Origin: Candidatus Altimarinota bacterium | GTDB lineage: Bacteria; Patescibacteriota; Gracilibacteria; BD1-5; JAGOOR01 | Direction: 5' to 3' | Assembly: GCA_023268615.1 (NCBI GenBank) | Contig: JALQUC010000008.1 | Span: forward strand, 1 to 35,252 | Length of the DNA stretch: 35,252 nucleotides | In this document: piece after piece, positions 1 to 9,395 of the stretch | How the letters are laid out: each line of letters opens with the position of its first letter | How positions within the stretch are numbered: the first letter of the stretch is position 1 | Translations under genes and position numbers: made by a program | The notes under the pieces: generated by a model | Told to the model about the DNA's origin: nothing | The model's database searches: none | Seen by the model: the letters and a program-made list of their open reading frames with translations, nothing else

Positions 1-1
1 A

Positions 2-289
2 AGTGGTGTGAGCTTTGAGGAAATCTATGAGCTACACAAAGATATACTTGCTCCAGAACTTACCATCGTCCTCATGATATCTGTGGAGACTATGCTCGCC
101 CGACTCTGAAATAGAACTGAGGCACGAGAAATTTACGAGCAAGAAGACTTCCTCAGAAAATGCCATGCAGGCTATCTCAGTGCCATAGAATTCCTGAAAT
201 CTAAAGGCAGAAATATCGTCGTCATCGACGGAGAGGGAAGTGTGGAAGATGTAGCAGAGAGGGTGAAAAATTCTTTTCCGATAAACTAA
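2..289 (+). CDS. tmk: thymidylate kinase, C-terminal part (5' truncated by window edge)
   Basis: Code 25 translation ...HKDILAPELTIVLMISVETMLARLGNRTEAREIYEQEDFLRKCHAGYLSAIEFL...IVVIDGEGSVEDVAERV; dTMP kinase-like LID and C-terminal pattern; ends TAA. Confidence 0.6.
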
Positions 290-909
290 ATCTGTCTCAT
301 CTGTTCTCGCAAAGCAAGAAGTATTCTTTTATACGGTTCGCTAATAAGCTTGCGTAAGTATTTATCATCATCTTTTGATGTGAGGTTGAGAAGTGTCTCA
401 ATGCTGACCTCTTCGAAATCGAGGCCACTTTCACGCTCAGTATTTCTGAGTATATCATCTAGAGCCATGCGTCGATCGAGGACGTAGGCTATGACAGTTC
501 CATTATTCCATGATTTTGATACTGGATGGGGCTCATCATAGAATTCTGATATATTTCATAGAGGTATGATATCGCTTTCGGTGAAGATTGTTCCAGTTTC
601 CTCTCTTCATTCCTTGACTGCAACTCTTGGTGCAAGTTCGACTATGTTTTTTCCTTGTAAATCTGCTAAAGCATCTGGTGCACAATTAATATGCCCTCAT
701 ATAGTCGCATCGCGTCTTCCGTGACTTTTTGTTTTTATTTGTGTGAAAACTGAACCAGGTTTTTTTCCAGGTATCCATACATTCACATGACCATGACAGA
801 GTCATTTTTCATGCGCTACCCTTCGGAGGGCAATATCAACTATAGTACCATTTTTTGGTTCAAATATGGGCAGATGTTCATCTTCCGGATAGTAGGGGGT
901 GGTATTCAT
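286..909 (-). CDS. Nudix hydrolase family protein
   Basis: Rejoined across TGA codons: MNTTPYYPEDEHLPIFEPKNG...RDATIGGHINCAPDALADLQGKNIVELAPRVAVKEGREETGTIF; Nudix-box-like GGH...REETG; TAG stop. Confidence 0.7.
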
Positions 910-921
910 AGATAAATATTG

Positions 922-1938
922 TTATAGAGTATTTGTTCTGATATTGTGACCACTTAGATGCCATTGATTTCAGAGATATGCCAATGCTGTGAGAGAGCAG
1001 TTTTTTGGTGAGACTATATGTTCTAATTGTTCCGCAGCTCTGGCACTATCTTTTCAGTTTTCGCCGAGTACATAACTCACTTGCTGTCTGATAAAATCAC
1101 AGTGATTAAATGCCATTATGTGAGCATGTGGAGATGTAGTGATTGTGTCTAAAAAAGCTGATCATCGAGCTTTTGCTTCACCGAGAGATTCATAGACAAT
1201 ATCCCCTTCAATTCTTTCTAAAATTTCATCCCAGGTCGTACCTTCTGGCGATTCTCAGTTGAGAGATAGTTGTTTTACCCAGGGTATAAACTTGTCTCTC
1301 TCATGGAGAAATATTTCCCGCATTTTTGAGGGCAAGGGTAGTGAGAGATAACCATCTATTTCTGCTGTGTTATTATTCACCTGAATAGTTGTCTCTCATT
1401 CATATCATTTCCAGGGTACAACTAGCTGATCATCCCCACTCATATCGAGTATATCATCCATATTTTCATAGTCGAGCAGTCTTCCTATAGATCTGATGAG
1501 AGTCTGTCTGGTTCTCCTAAATGGAGAGATAATAATTTGAGTCGGCATATTTTGACTATTCTTGTTCCAGGCTGATTCAAAGCTCATTCATAGATTATCG
1601 GCCTGTTCTTCTCATTCTAGATCTATATGTGGGCCATGTTCTCAGGTTTGTTTGTGTATTTCTATTAATCTCACAATGATATCGAGAAGTATTTGGTAAT
1701 CGTCTTTTTCACGAGGATTCTTCGCGAGTTCTCCTCATGCAATCCTGTTGGCTGCATTGGAGAATGTCTTACCATGCCTGATATGAATAAGAGTTTTATC
1801 TCCTAGGAGTCCTTCCTGTTTTTTTCATAGGGCATGAGAGAGCCATCGAGGCATATGTGAAAATTGAGTAGGGTGTAGGGCTCAACCTTTTATCACAGGG
1901 GCGTTTTCTTCAGTTACAAAAGGGGGTGATGAATTCAT
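922..1938 (-). CDS. histidine phosphatase (phosphoglycerate mutase-like) superfamily protein
   Basis: LIHIRHGKTFSNAANRIAGGE motif, later ISPFRRTRQT and AFNHCDF; rejoined across TGA; TAA stop. Confidence 0.7.
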
Positions 1939-1993
1939 AAAATAATTAAGTTAAATTCAGAAGGGGTTGCTAGCCCCTTCTTTGAAATATTTT

Positions 1994-2131
1994 TTAGATA
2001 TTCCTGAGTGCTGCTTCTACTTGGTCAGCTATTTGCTGACGGACTATTCTCTCAAGTCCTGTTGATCTTCACTCATCCATGTCGTCTATAGGAGAGTCTG
2101 TACCGCCGAATGATTCTTTTGGAGTTTTCAT
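1994..2131 (-). CDS. small hypothetical protein (45 aa)
   Basis: MKTPKESFGGTDSPIDDMDEGRSTGLERIVRQQIADQVEAALRNI, one in-frame TGA, TAA stop. Confidence 0.4.
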
Positions 2132-2212
2132 AAAAATAAGATAAAGAATAAATATGTCTCTCAATGCAGTAATACTGAGTTTTAGTTAGGGAGGCTCCAG
2201 AGGAAAATAGGG

Positions 2213-2239
2213 TACAAAAAAGCGCTCAATTGAGCGCTT
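2213..2239 (-). terminator. Rho-independent terminator
   Basis: Perfect palindrome aagcgctcaattgagcgctt (2220-2239) followed on the minus strand by a T-run. Confidence 0.7.
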
Positions 2240-2337
2240 GTATATAGATATGATATGCGTGATAGTCCGCAGTGTTCTTCGCGGTTTTCCCGGTCAGTGT
2301 CATCCAGGTGATCAAAGGAGCTTTTTAATCATCTTGT
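2213..2337 (-). ncRNA. candidate small non-coding RNA
   Basis: Minus-strand TTGACA-N16-TAATAT about 7 nt upstream, and a perfect 20-bp palindrome plus T-run (aagcgctcaattgagcgcttttttg) at the 3' end; inner hairpin ccgc-gaagaacact-gcgg; no convincing ORF. Confidence 0.35.
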
Positions 2338-2342
2338 AAACC

Positions 2343-2370
2343 ATATTAAAATAATTGATTTATTTGTCAA
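2343..2370 (-). promoter_or_regulatory. sigma70-type promoter TTGACA-N16-TAATAT
   Basis: Reverse complement of tgtcaa (2365-2370) and atatta (2343-2348). Confidence 0.5.
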
Positions 2371-2386
2371 ATTATTTTCTCAGGAA

Positions 2387-2410
2387 TAAAAAAGCACCCA
2401 TGAGGGTGCT
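2387..2410 (-). terminator. Rho-independent terminator
   Basis: Minus strand agcaccc-tcat-gggtgct followed by TTTTTT, just downstream of the 2430-2543 ORF. Confidence 0.7.
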
Positions 2411-2429
2411 CTTTGAAAAGGAGAGAAAA

Positions 2430-2543
2430 TTATTCAGCAGATGCTGGAGTTTCTTCTTCAGCAGGAGTTTCTGTTTCAGGAGTTTCAACAGCAGGTGTTG
2501 TTGTCTCTTCTTCTTCTACTGCTGTAGTTGTATCATCAGACAT
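2430..2543 (-). CDS. small acidic low-complexity protein (37 aa, E/T/P/A-rich)
   Basis: MSDDTTTAVEEEETTTPAVETPETETPAEEETPASAE; own terminator downstream. Confidence 0.5.
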   Translation of the reverse strand: MSDDTTTAVEEEETTTPAVETPETETPAEEETPASAE

Positions 2544-2648
2544 AATAGAATGGCTAGGAAATAAGTAAGGGGAGTATAGTGACTTCTCCAATTATCCTAT
2601 TTATTATACCAGACATCCCTCAGATATGAGCTATCGCCATGTTTTATA

Positions 2649-2954
2649 TTATTTCTTCTTCGGTAATCCCCACTGCCAGCGAGGTTTTTCACCTGTTTTG
2701 TACGCGATGAAAATGAGAAGAAGGGTGAGTATGATGATTGGTCCAGCGAAAGTCAGAAAATTGCTTCCTGAATCGGGATTGCCCGGAATAGGCTCTTCTA
2801 CCATAAATGCGAGACTCAATACGAGTACGATGTAGAGGAGTGTCACGAGCCATCCCTGCCATGTCGCAGGTGTCCATCCCCAGCCGTAGATCTTGTTTTT
2901 GAACCAGAGTTTTTGAGGATTATCGTTGATGTAGTCGCGGTATTTTTGGAGCAT
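2649..2954 (-). CDS. small membrane protein with two predicted TM segments
   Basis: MLQKYRDYINDNPQKLWFKNKIYGWGWTPATWQGWLVTLLYIVLVLSLAF...LTFAGPIIILTLLLIFIAYKTGEKPRW. Confidence 0.7.
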   Translation of the reverse strand: MLQKYRDYINDNPQKLWFKNKIYGWGWTPATWQGWLVTLLYIVLVLSLAFMVEEPIPGNPDSGSNFLTFAGPIIILTLLLIFIAYKTGEKPRWQWGLPKKK

Positions 2955-2974
2955 GTATTTATTATATAGAAAAA

Positions 2975-3616
2975 TTACTTTTTGCACTCCCCACACCCAC
3001 ACCACTTCGCAAGAGGAGTCTCTGAACATTTGCATTTTTTCGCTGTGCAGATATATCTGCCGAAGAGTACGATAGCATGATGCATCGTGCGTTTCTGTTC
3101 TTCACTCAGGAGCTTTTCGAGTTTTTTATCTGTCTCTTCTGGCGTGCGAGTTTTCACAATCCCCATACGATTCATCACGCGATGGATATGCGTATCGACC
3201 CCTATAAAGGGCATATCATAGAGATGGGAGAGGACGACTTTTGCCGTCTTCACTCCGACTCCTGGGAGCGTGCGGATGGTTTCGAGGGTGTGTGGGATTT
3301 TCCCATGAAATTCTGAGACGAGTTTCTCTGCTGTCATGAAGAGATGCTTCGTCTTCACGCGATAATAGTTCACGCCTCGGAGCATGATTTCGACTTTCTC
3401 GGGTTCGAGCCTGAGGAGATCGGCAGGAGTTTTCACCAGCTGGAAGAGTCTCTTTGTTGCTTTATTGACGCCTTTGTCTGTCATCTGAGCTGAGAGCATG
3501 ACCGCTGTGAGGAGCTGAAATGGAGTCTCGAAATCCAGCTCAATCGTTTTTGTTGGATAGAGCTTGAAAATTTCAGTGAGTATTTCATCTCGCTCAGATT
3601 TTGTGCGGAGTTTCAT
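2975..3616 (-). CDS. nth: endonuclease III
   Basis: LLTAVMLSAQMTDKGVNKAT, HhH LPGVGVKTAKVVLS, VDTHIHRVMNRMG, C-terminal Cys cluster C-X6-C-X-C...C-X-C-X3-C region. Confidence 0.9.
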   Translation of the reverse strand: MKLRTKSERDEILTEIFKLYPTKTIELDFETPFQLLTAVMLSAQMTDKGVNKATKRLFQLVKTPADLLRLEPEKVEIMLRGVNYYRVKTKHLFMTAEKLVSEFHGKIPHTLETIRTLPGVGVKTAKVVLSHLYDMPFIGVDTHIHRVMNRMGIVKTRTPEETDKKLEKLLSEEQKRTMHHAIVLFGRYICTAKKCKCSETPLAKWCGCGECKK

Positions 3617-3654
3617 AAAAATAGTATATTTAAAAACGCAGAAAAGGCACAGCA

Positions 3655-3815
3655 TCCTTTTGTACTTTTTATGAAAAAAGTACCAAAATCATTCAGGACA
3701 ACAAAACTCGCTATAAACTGTATTCGTTTTTATTTCTGTATTCATCCCGCTCAAACTGTGCACTTTGCCATTCAAGGCAAATCTCCTGTCCCGAAACCCC
3801 TTTTCTGTTTTTCTC
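3655..3815. repeat. diverged copy of intergenic dispersed repeat (see 34131-34310)
   Basis: gtactttttatgaaaaaagtac hairpin, then aggacaacaaaactcgc ... gtattcat ... tgtcccgaaaccc; same order of blocks as 34190-34295. Confidence 0.45.
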
Positions 3816-3869
3816 CATAAATATCTTTTATTTGTAAAATCATTGCAAAAAATCGTCCTGCCTGCTATA

Positions 3870-5135
3870 ATGAAAACAATGAAGAAAAAAATACAGCATC
3901 TTTTCTCTCACGAGAAATGAATCGCGTATACTCTGGTAGGGGTATTTTTTTTATTGCTGTGCCACACTTTACTCTTCTTCGGTCATCAATTTCTCGCATA
4001 CCGCTATGATGTCCTCCATGAAGAAGCGACCAAAGAGGGGACACTTGTGACGATGTCGGCTGATTTTCAGATGATGCAGATGGCTGCGAGCAAGAGGAGT
4101 TTTCTCACGAGACCTGATGTGCTCATCCGTGAAATAGCGACACTGCATAACGGGGTACAGTCTCTGATGGGGCAATATCGTAATGATTTTTATCGTATGC
4201 ACGATGCCATTGCTTCCAATATTCAGTCCCTGCGTACCATTCTCGAACTCGGCGAAGAGATAGTCTTCCCAGAGAGAGAAGAGGTCAGCCGTCGTGCCAA
4301 CTATCTCGAGGGTCGTCTCAATATGAACAAGGATGAACGAGAGGAATCTCTCGAGGATCTCGTGAAGCTCTCGGGTGAGTATGTAGAAAAAGCATCCGAA
4401 GATATCGAACGAGCCAAAAAAATCCTGGTCATGGAGGATATCACATCACTCAAACATGAGATTACTTTTCTCGATTCTATCTATCGTGTGAGTGGTGATA
4501 CCACACTTGTATTTGACGCGAAAACTTTTAACAAGCTCTATCAGGAATCATTTTCCGAGAATAAATTAACACAAAAAGCAGATGAGCTCAGAGCTGCGTG
4601 GACGACTCTCTCAAATCTCCTCGATCCCTATCGCATAGAGTCTCGCGAGATTCGTCGTATTGCACGAGAAAAACGAGCAGATATCGTCGCTGAGGAAGCA
4701 AAAAAATGGATAGATAAGGAGCCACCAGAGCCACCATTTTTTGATATTTATAATCAGATATTTGTCTCACTCAAAGAGCAGATGATGTATGTCTACGAGG
4801 ATGGCGATCTCATCATGTCCACACCGATTACTAGTGGTCGTCAAAATTATGAGACTGTTCGAGGGACATTTAAAATCTATACAAAACAGCGAAACAAACT
4901 CATGAAGTCTCCATTTCCTGATGAGGAGTATGAGCTATGGGTGGATTATTGGATGGGATTCTACGGTGCCTATGGTATCCATGACACCTGTAATTCGCGT
5001 GATTGCTGGAGGACGAAATATGGGTGACCAAGCTATATCTATAATGGTAGTCATGGATGTATCAATACTCCGTACAATGCTGTGAGATTTATCTACAATT
5101 GGGCAAAAATTGGGACAACAGTGCATGTGAAATAA
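3870..5135 (+). CDS. L,D-transpeptidase (YkuD) with N-terminal TM and coiled-coil region
   Basis: Code 25: MKTMKKKIQHLFSHEKGIAYTLVGVFFLLLCH... C-term YGAYGIHDTCNSRDCWRTKYGGPSYIYNGSHGCINTPYNAVRFIYNWAKIGTTVHVK; catalytic SHGCIN lies beyond an in-frame TGA. Confidence 0.85.
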
Positions 5136-5150
5136 TGCAAAGCATTATTT
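5130..5150 (+). terminator. hairpin at 3' end of the L,D-transpeptidase gene
   Basis: aaataatgc-aaa-gcattattt perfect inverted repeat. Confidence 0.5.
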
Positions 5151-5156
5151 AATGAA

Positions 5157-5852
5157 GGCTCTAGACTAGCAAACATTACTTCATACAATGTTTGCATATG
5201 ATTAAATACAGTAAATTGAGTCAATACAAAGTTGAAAGAATTTTTTACAATTTTTTTCATGATTTTACAGCCACTCAAACATCCTTAATTTTGTCTCTGA
5301 ATCGTAATACAATCAATCTGTGGTACAGGAGATTCAGAGAGGCAATTGTTCGTTCGAGTATCCTTGAATCAAAAGAGTATGGAGAGTTTGAAGTTGATGA
5401 GAGTTACTTTGGAGCTAAGAGAGTACGATGAAAGAGAGGAAGATGAGCAGCAGGAAAGACTCCAGTATTCTGATTACTGAAGAGAGATGGGAGAGTACAT
5501 GTGAGTATTGTTCCTGATTGTAGTCGTGAATCACTTTTGCCCATCATACAAGGGAAAATACTTGAATGATCCACCATACATTCTGATGGTTGGAGAAGCT
5601 ATGATGGTCTGATTCTGAACGGATATGATCATTACAGAGTATTTCATTCAGAGAATGAATTTGTACGAGGCAAGAGTCATGTGAATTGAATAGAAGCCTT
5701 CTGGAGTTTTGCTAAAAGAAGAATGAATAAATTCAATGGTATTTCACAAGAGACATTTCACCTCCACTTGAAAGAATGTGAATTTCGGTATAATTACAAA
5801 AATTATCGTGATGCTAAAGTGATAGTTTTTAAGAATTTGCTAGTCTAGAGCC
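5157..5852 (+). mobile_element. IS1595-family (ISXO2-like) insertion sequence, apparently complete
   Basis: 17-bp terminal inverted repeats ggctctagactagcaaa (5157-5173) / tttgctagtctagagcc (5836-5852); flanking direct repeat taatgaa (5150-5156 and 5853-5859). Confidence 0.85.
5192..5848 (+). CDS. IS1595-family transposase with in-frame UGA-Gly codons
   Basis: FEVDESYFGAKRVRGKRGRGAAGKTPVFGLLKRDGRVHVSIVPDCSRESLLPIIQGKILEGSTIHSDGWRSYDGLILNGYDHYRVFHSENEFVRGKSHVNGIEAFWSFAKRRMNKFNG. Confidence 0.9.
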
Positions 5853-5929
5853 TAATGAAAAATTAATAATGAATAATGAAAAATGATGGACTCATGTAAA
5901 GTAAATTCCATCTAATTTTTGTATTGTAT

Positions 5930-6304
5930 TTAGAGTCCGGCAATCAGGAGCTCCTGTTCTATAACTCGTGCTAGATCAATAGTGGCATCGTGCGAATTGA
6001 TGTATTCTATATCGTCTGTGTCTTTTTCACTTTTCTTGAGATGAAATTCACGAGAGATATTATCGAGATTAATTATTTTATCCTCTATTCCTTCACTTGG
6101 TATAGTGATAGTAGTTGTGATTTTCTGGAGTAGGCAATTAATCCCATAGTCCTCGCGTATCAGCTTCACTGACATGATGAGACTCTCCGTGCAGACGAGG
6201 TCTTCCCAGATATCCTCGGGGATATCCTGCTCAAATTCAAATTCGAGCATACTTCACACTGGCTGAGGGAGGAGAGAGGAGATGTCTATCGTGAAGAGTG
6301 ACAT
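5930..6304 (-). CDS. hypothetical protein, possibly DUF177/YceD-like
   Basis: MSLFTIDISSLLPQPVGSMLEFEFEQDIPEDIW...DIEYINSHDATIDLARVIEQELLIAGL; C-terminal pattern resembles DUF177 but no CxxC seen. Confidence 0.45.
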
Positions 6305-6306
6305 GC

Positions 6307-7740
6307 CTAAAAGAAATACTTAATCTTATCACTCGCAGGGTGGTTTCGGAGTTTTTGCAGTGTCTTTGCTTCAATCTGTCGAACACGCTCACGGGTGACA
6401 CCGAATTCTTTTCCGACTTCTTCGAGAGTGTGGACTTCACCACCATCGAGACCGAAACGCATGATAACAATTTTTCTCTCACGAGGCGTGAGGAAATCGA
6501 GCATGTCATAGAGGTTGCTTTTGACCATGTGCATATTCGCCGCATCATCCGGTTTTTCATATTTATCATCCTGGATGAAGTCGCCGAGCGTTGTATCTTC
6601 TTCTTTTCCAACGGGTGTATCAATAGAGAGGATATCTTGGCTAATACGCATAATCTGTCTCACCTTCCTGACATCCATCTCGAGTTCAGTTGCGAGCTCT
6701 TCGATGAGGGGCTCACGATTGAGCTCCTGCGTCATCATACGATAGGTGTAGTTGAATCGGTTGATTGTCTCGGTCATGTGGACAGGGACACGAATAGTCC
6801 TCGATTGGTCAGCGATAGCTCGTGTGACACCTTGTCGAATCCACCAGGTTGCATAAGTCGAGAATTTGAATCCTTTTTCTGGATCAAATTTATCAACTGC
6901 ACGGAAGAGACCAACATTTCATTCCTGAATCAAGTCGAGGAGACCGAGACCGCGACCCATATATTTCTTTGCAATAGAGACAACGAGACGGAGATTTGAT
7001 TCTGCGAGTTTTTTTCGAGAAGCTTGGTCACCCTTTTTGATGAGACGACCGAGTCGGACTTCTTCATCACCATCGATGAGAGGGTATCGACCAATTTCAT
7101 TGAGATACATGCGGATAGAGTCATCAGAAATCTCAGAGAGATCGATGAGTTCTTGTTTGTCTTCTTTGGTTGTTTCAAACAGATTTTCACGATCGAGATT
7201 ATCCACGAGCTCTATCTCCATCTGCATCAGGACATTATATATCCTATCGAGGAGCTCGATATCTTCTTCTGCTTTTGGGAGGACGCCCATGAGTTCATCC
7301 TGACTGATTTTTCCTTCGACTTTTCCTTTTTTGAGGAGGTCTTTGACCAGTTCTGGGAGATCCTTCACGAGCTCTTCGGGGAGACTCGTATCGATAAAGG
7401 TATTAAATCATTTTCCTACACGACGGCCGTCTTTTTCTCGGTCGACATTGAGTCGAGAACCCTGAGATTTTGGTCCCTTCTCACGGAAAAATGGCTCACC
7501 ATCTTCTATTTCTTCTTCCTCTTCTTCCTCTGCTTCTTTTATATCCCCATCAAAATCATCATCGTCATACGAATTCTTATTTTTCTTTGGACTCTCATCC
7601 CAACCCATATCATCTTCATCGTGAAATGTTGGTGTTCTGGGGATGACTTTTTTGGGCTCATCGACAATGAGATTATCGAGCTGCACCTCCTCGACTATAT
7701 TTTTTTTGTCGGATTGTTTTGTTTTTTTTGGTGAAGGCAT
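6307..7740 (-). CDS. rpoD: RNA polymerase sigma factor RpoD (sigma70)
   Basis: [16 protein letters not shown]...[26 protein letters not shown](TGA)[35 protein letters not shown]...[12 protein letters not shown]...[27 protein letters not shown]. Confidence 0.95.
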
Positions 7741-7745
7741 AGGAC

Positions 7746-9395
7746 TTAGATGAGTTTATGTTCTCGTGCGAGCTTCAGGAGTTCCTGGAGTTTTGGGAGA
7801 TCGCTCGCGTATTTTTTTTGGAGTTTACGAAAATTTGTCTGGTTTATTCCCCAGATGAGTTCACGGAATTCGAGGAAGAGTTTTTCAGTGGTTTTGCCAT
7901 GAGAGAGCTCTTCGAATCTGAGTTCGTGACTTTTGATACTATCGCTATCGAGCGTTCCTGCTAAGAGAGCAGCTATTTGTCATGCATGTTCATCAGAGAG
8001 TACTTCGTCCTGGAACAGGCATTCACGGAGAAAAATCTCACGGCCTTCTCGTAGACCAATAATATAGGTGACGAGGTATTCAGGTCCAGACGGTAGAAGT
8101 GATGGAGACACATCAACAGGTGGTCTCTTCTGACCACGAACAGCTCTATTGTATTCAGAGTAGAGAGTTTGCAAGCTCATATCGAGTTTTTTTGAGAGGA
8201 GTCTGAGAGCTTGATCTATTTCGACATTTCCATGAAGTGCGAGGATGTGTTTTATGACTTCATCGAGGAGTCATTTTTTCCCTTGATTCGTGCTGATATC
8301 ATGTTTTGATGCACCTTCTTCGATGATAAAAGAAATCGCCGGGACGGCATCACGAATACTCGCAGAAAAGTCTCAACCAGACTTCAAAAATTCATCAGGG
8401 TCCTTTGCCTCTCAGATATTTATGACATAGATGTCGACGGGTTCATTTTGGAGATTTTCTATCGAGCGAAATATCGCTTGTTTCCCAGCACTGTCACGAT
8501 CGAGACAGAGATAGACCTGGTTTGTGAGTCGGCGTATGAGTCGTATGTGGGATTCTGTGAGAGCTGTGCCACTGATGCCGACGACGAATTCATAGCCGCT
8601 CTGATGGAGACTAATAACATCCATTTGTCATTCGACGACGATGACCTTTTTTTCTTTTTGAATCGGATTTTTGGCATGATTGATGCCGAACAGGACATCA
8701 GATTTATGAAAAATAAGTGTCTCAGGAGAGTTCACATATTTTGCTTCATCACTTCCATTCTTCAATGTCCTCCCAGAAAATGCTATAACCTCTCCACGAT
8801 AATTGGTAATAGGAAAAATCACCCTCCCAAAAAATCTATCCTTGTATTGAGAGACAAATATACCACTATCCATGATGATTTTTTCTGTGAATCATTTTTT
8901 CTTCATCGACTCAAACATTTCTCTCGGGTCAGAGCTATAGCCGATTCACCACTTTTCCACTGTCTCGGGTGTGATTCATCGCTTCGCGAGATAATTTCTC
9001 GCCTCGAGTCATTCTGGTTTTTGGAGTTCTTGTTTGTACCACTCGGTCGCTGCTGCGTAGAGCTTTACGAGCATGGATTTCTCATCTGCTTTTCCATCCT
9101 GAATTGTATCTGTTTTGAGTTCGACACCGGCTCTCTTCGCCAGTATCTGCAGTGCTTCACGGAATTCTATTTTTTCGAGGAGCATCAGCATGGTGAGTGG
9201 TCCTCCTCACTGATTTGTCGCGAAGCAGTAGGCTATTTGTTTTGCAGGGGAGACGACGAACGACGGTGTCTTCTCGGGCTTGAAAGGGGAGAGTCATTTC
9301 CAGTTTGCACCAGATTTTTTTAACGGTACATATTCTCGTATCAGTTCTACGATATCGATGCGTGATTCTATGTCAGCAACGAGAGTGTTATTCAT
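7746..9395 (-). CDS. dnaG: DNA primase DnaG with degenerate zinc-binding motif
   Basis: MNNTLVADIESRIDIVELIREYVPLKKSGANWKGLSPFKPEKTPSFVVSPAKQIAYCFATNQGGGPLTMLM...; TOPRIM region RVIFPITNYRGEVIAFSGRTL...KYVNSPETLIFHKSDVLFG. Confidence 0.9.

Noticed and set aside
3969-4202. 77-aa minus-strand ORF
   Set aside because: Antisense to the L,D-transpeptidase gene.
6298-7734. Long plus-strand ORFs (233 aa and 236 aa) opposite rpoD
   Set aside because: Antisense shadows of a clear sigma70 gene; low-complexity F/S/I-rich translations with no family signal.
8448-9323. 291-aa plus-strand ORF
   Set aside because: Antisense to dnaG, whose motifs are unmistakable on the minus strand.
6289-9395. Possibility that fragmented ORFs are pseudogenes or frameshifts
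   Set aside because: All breaks are single in-frame TGA codons at Gly positions with the frame continuing unchanged; explained by recoding.
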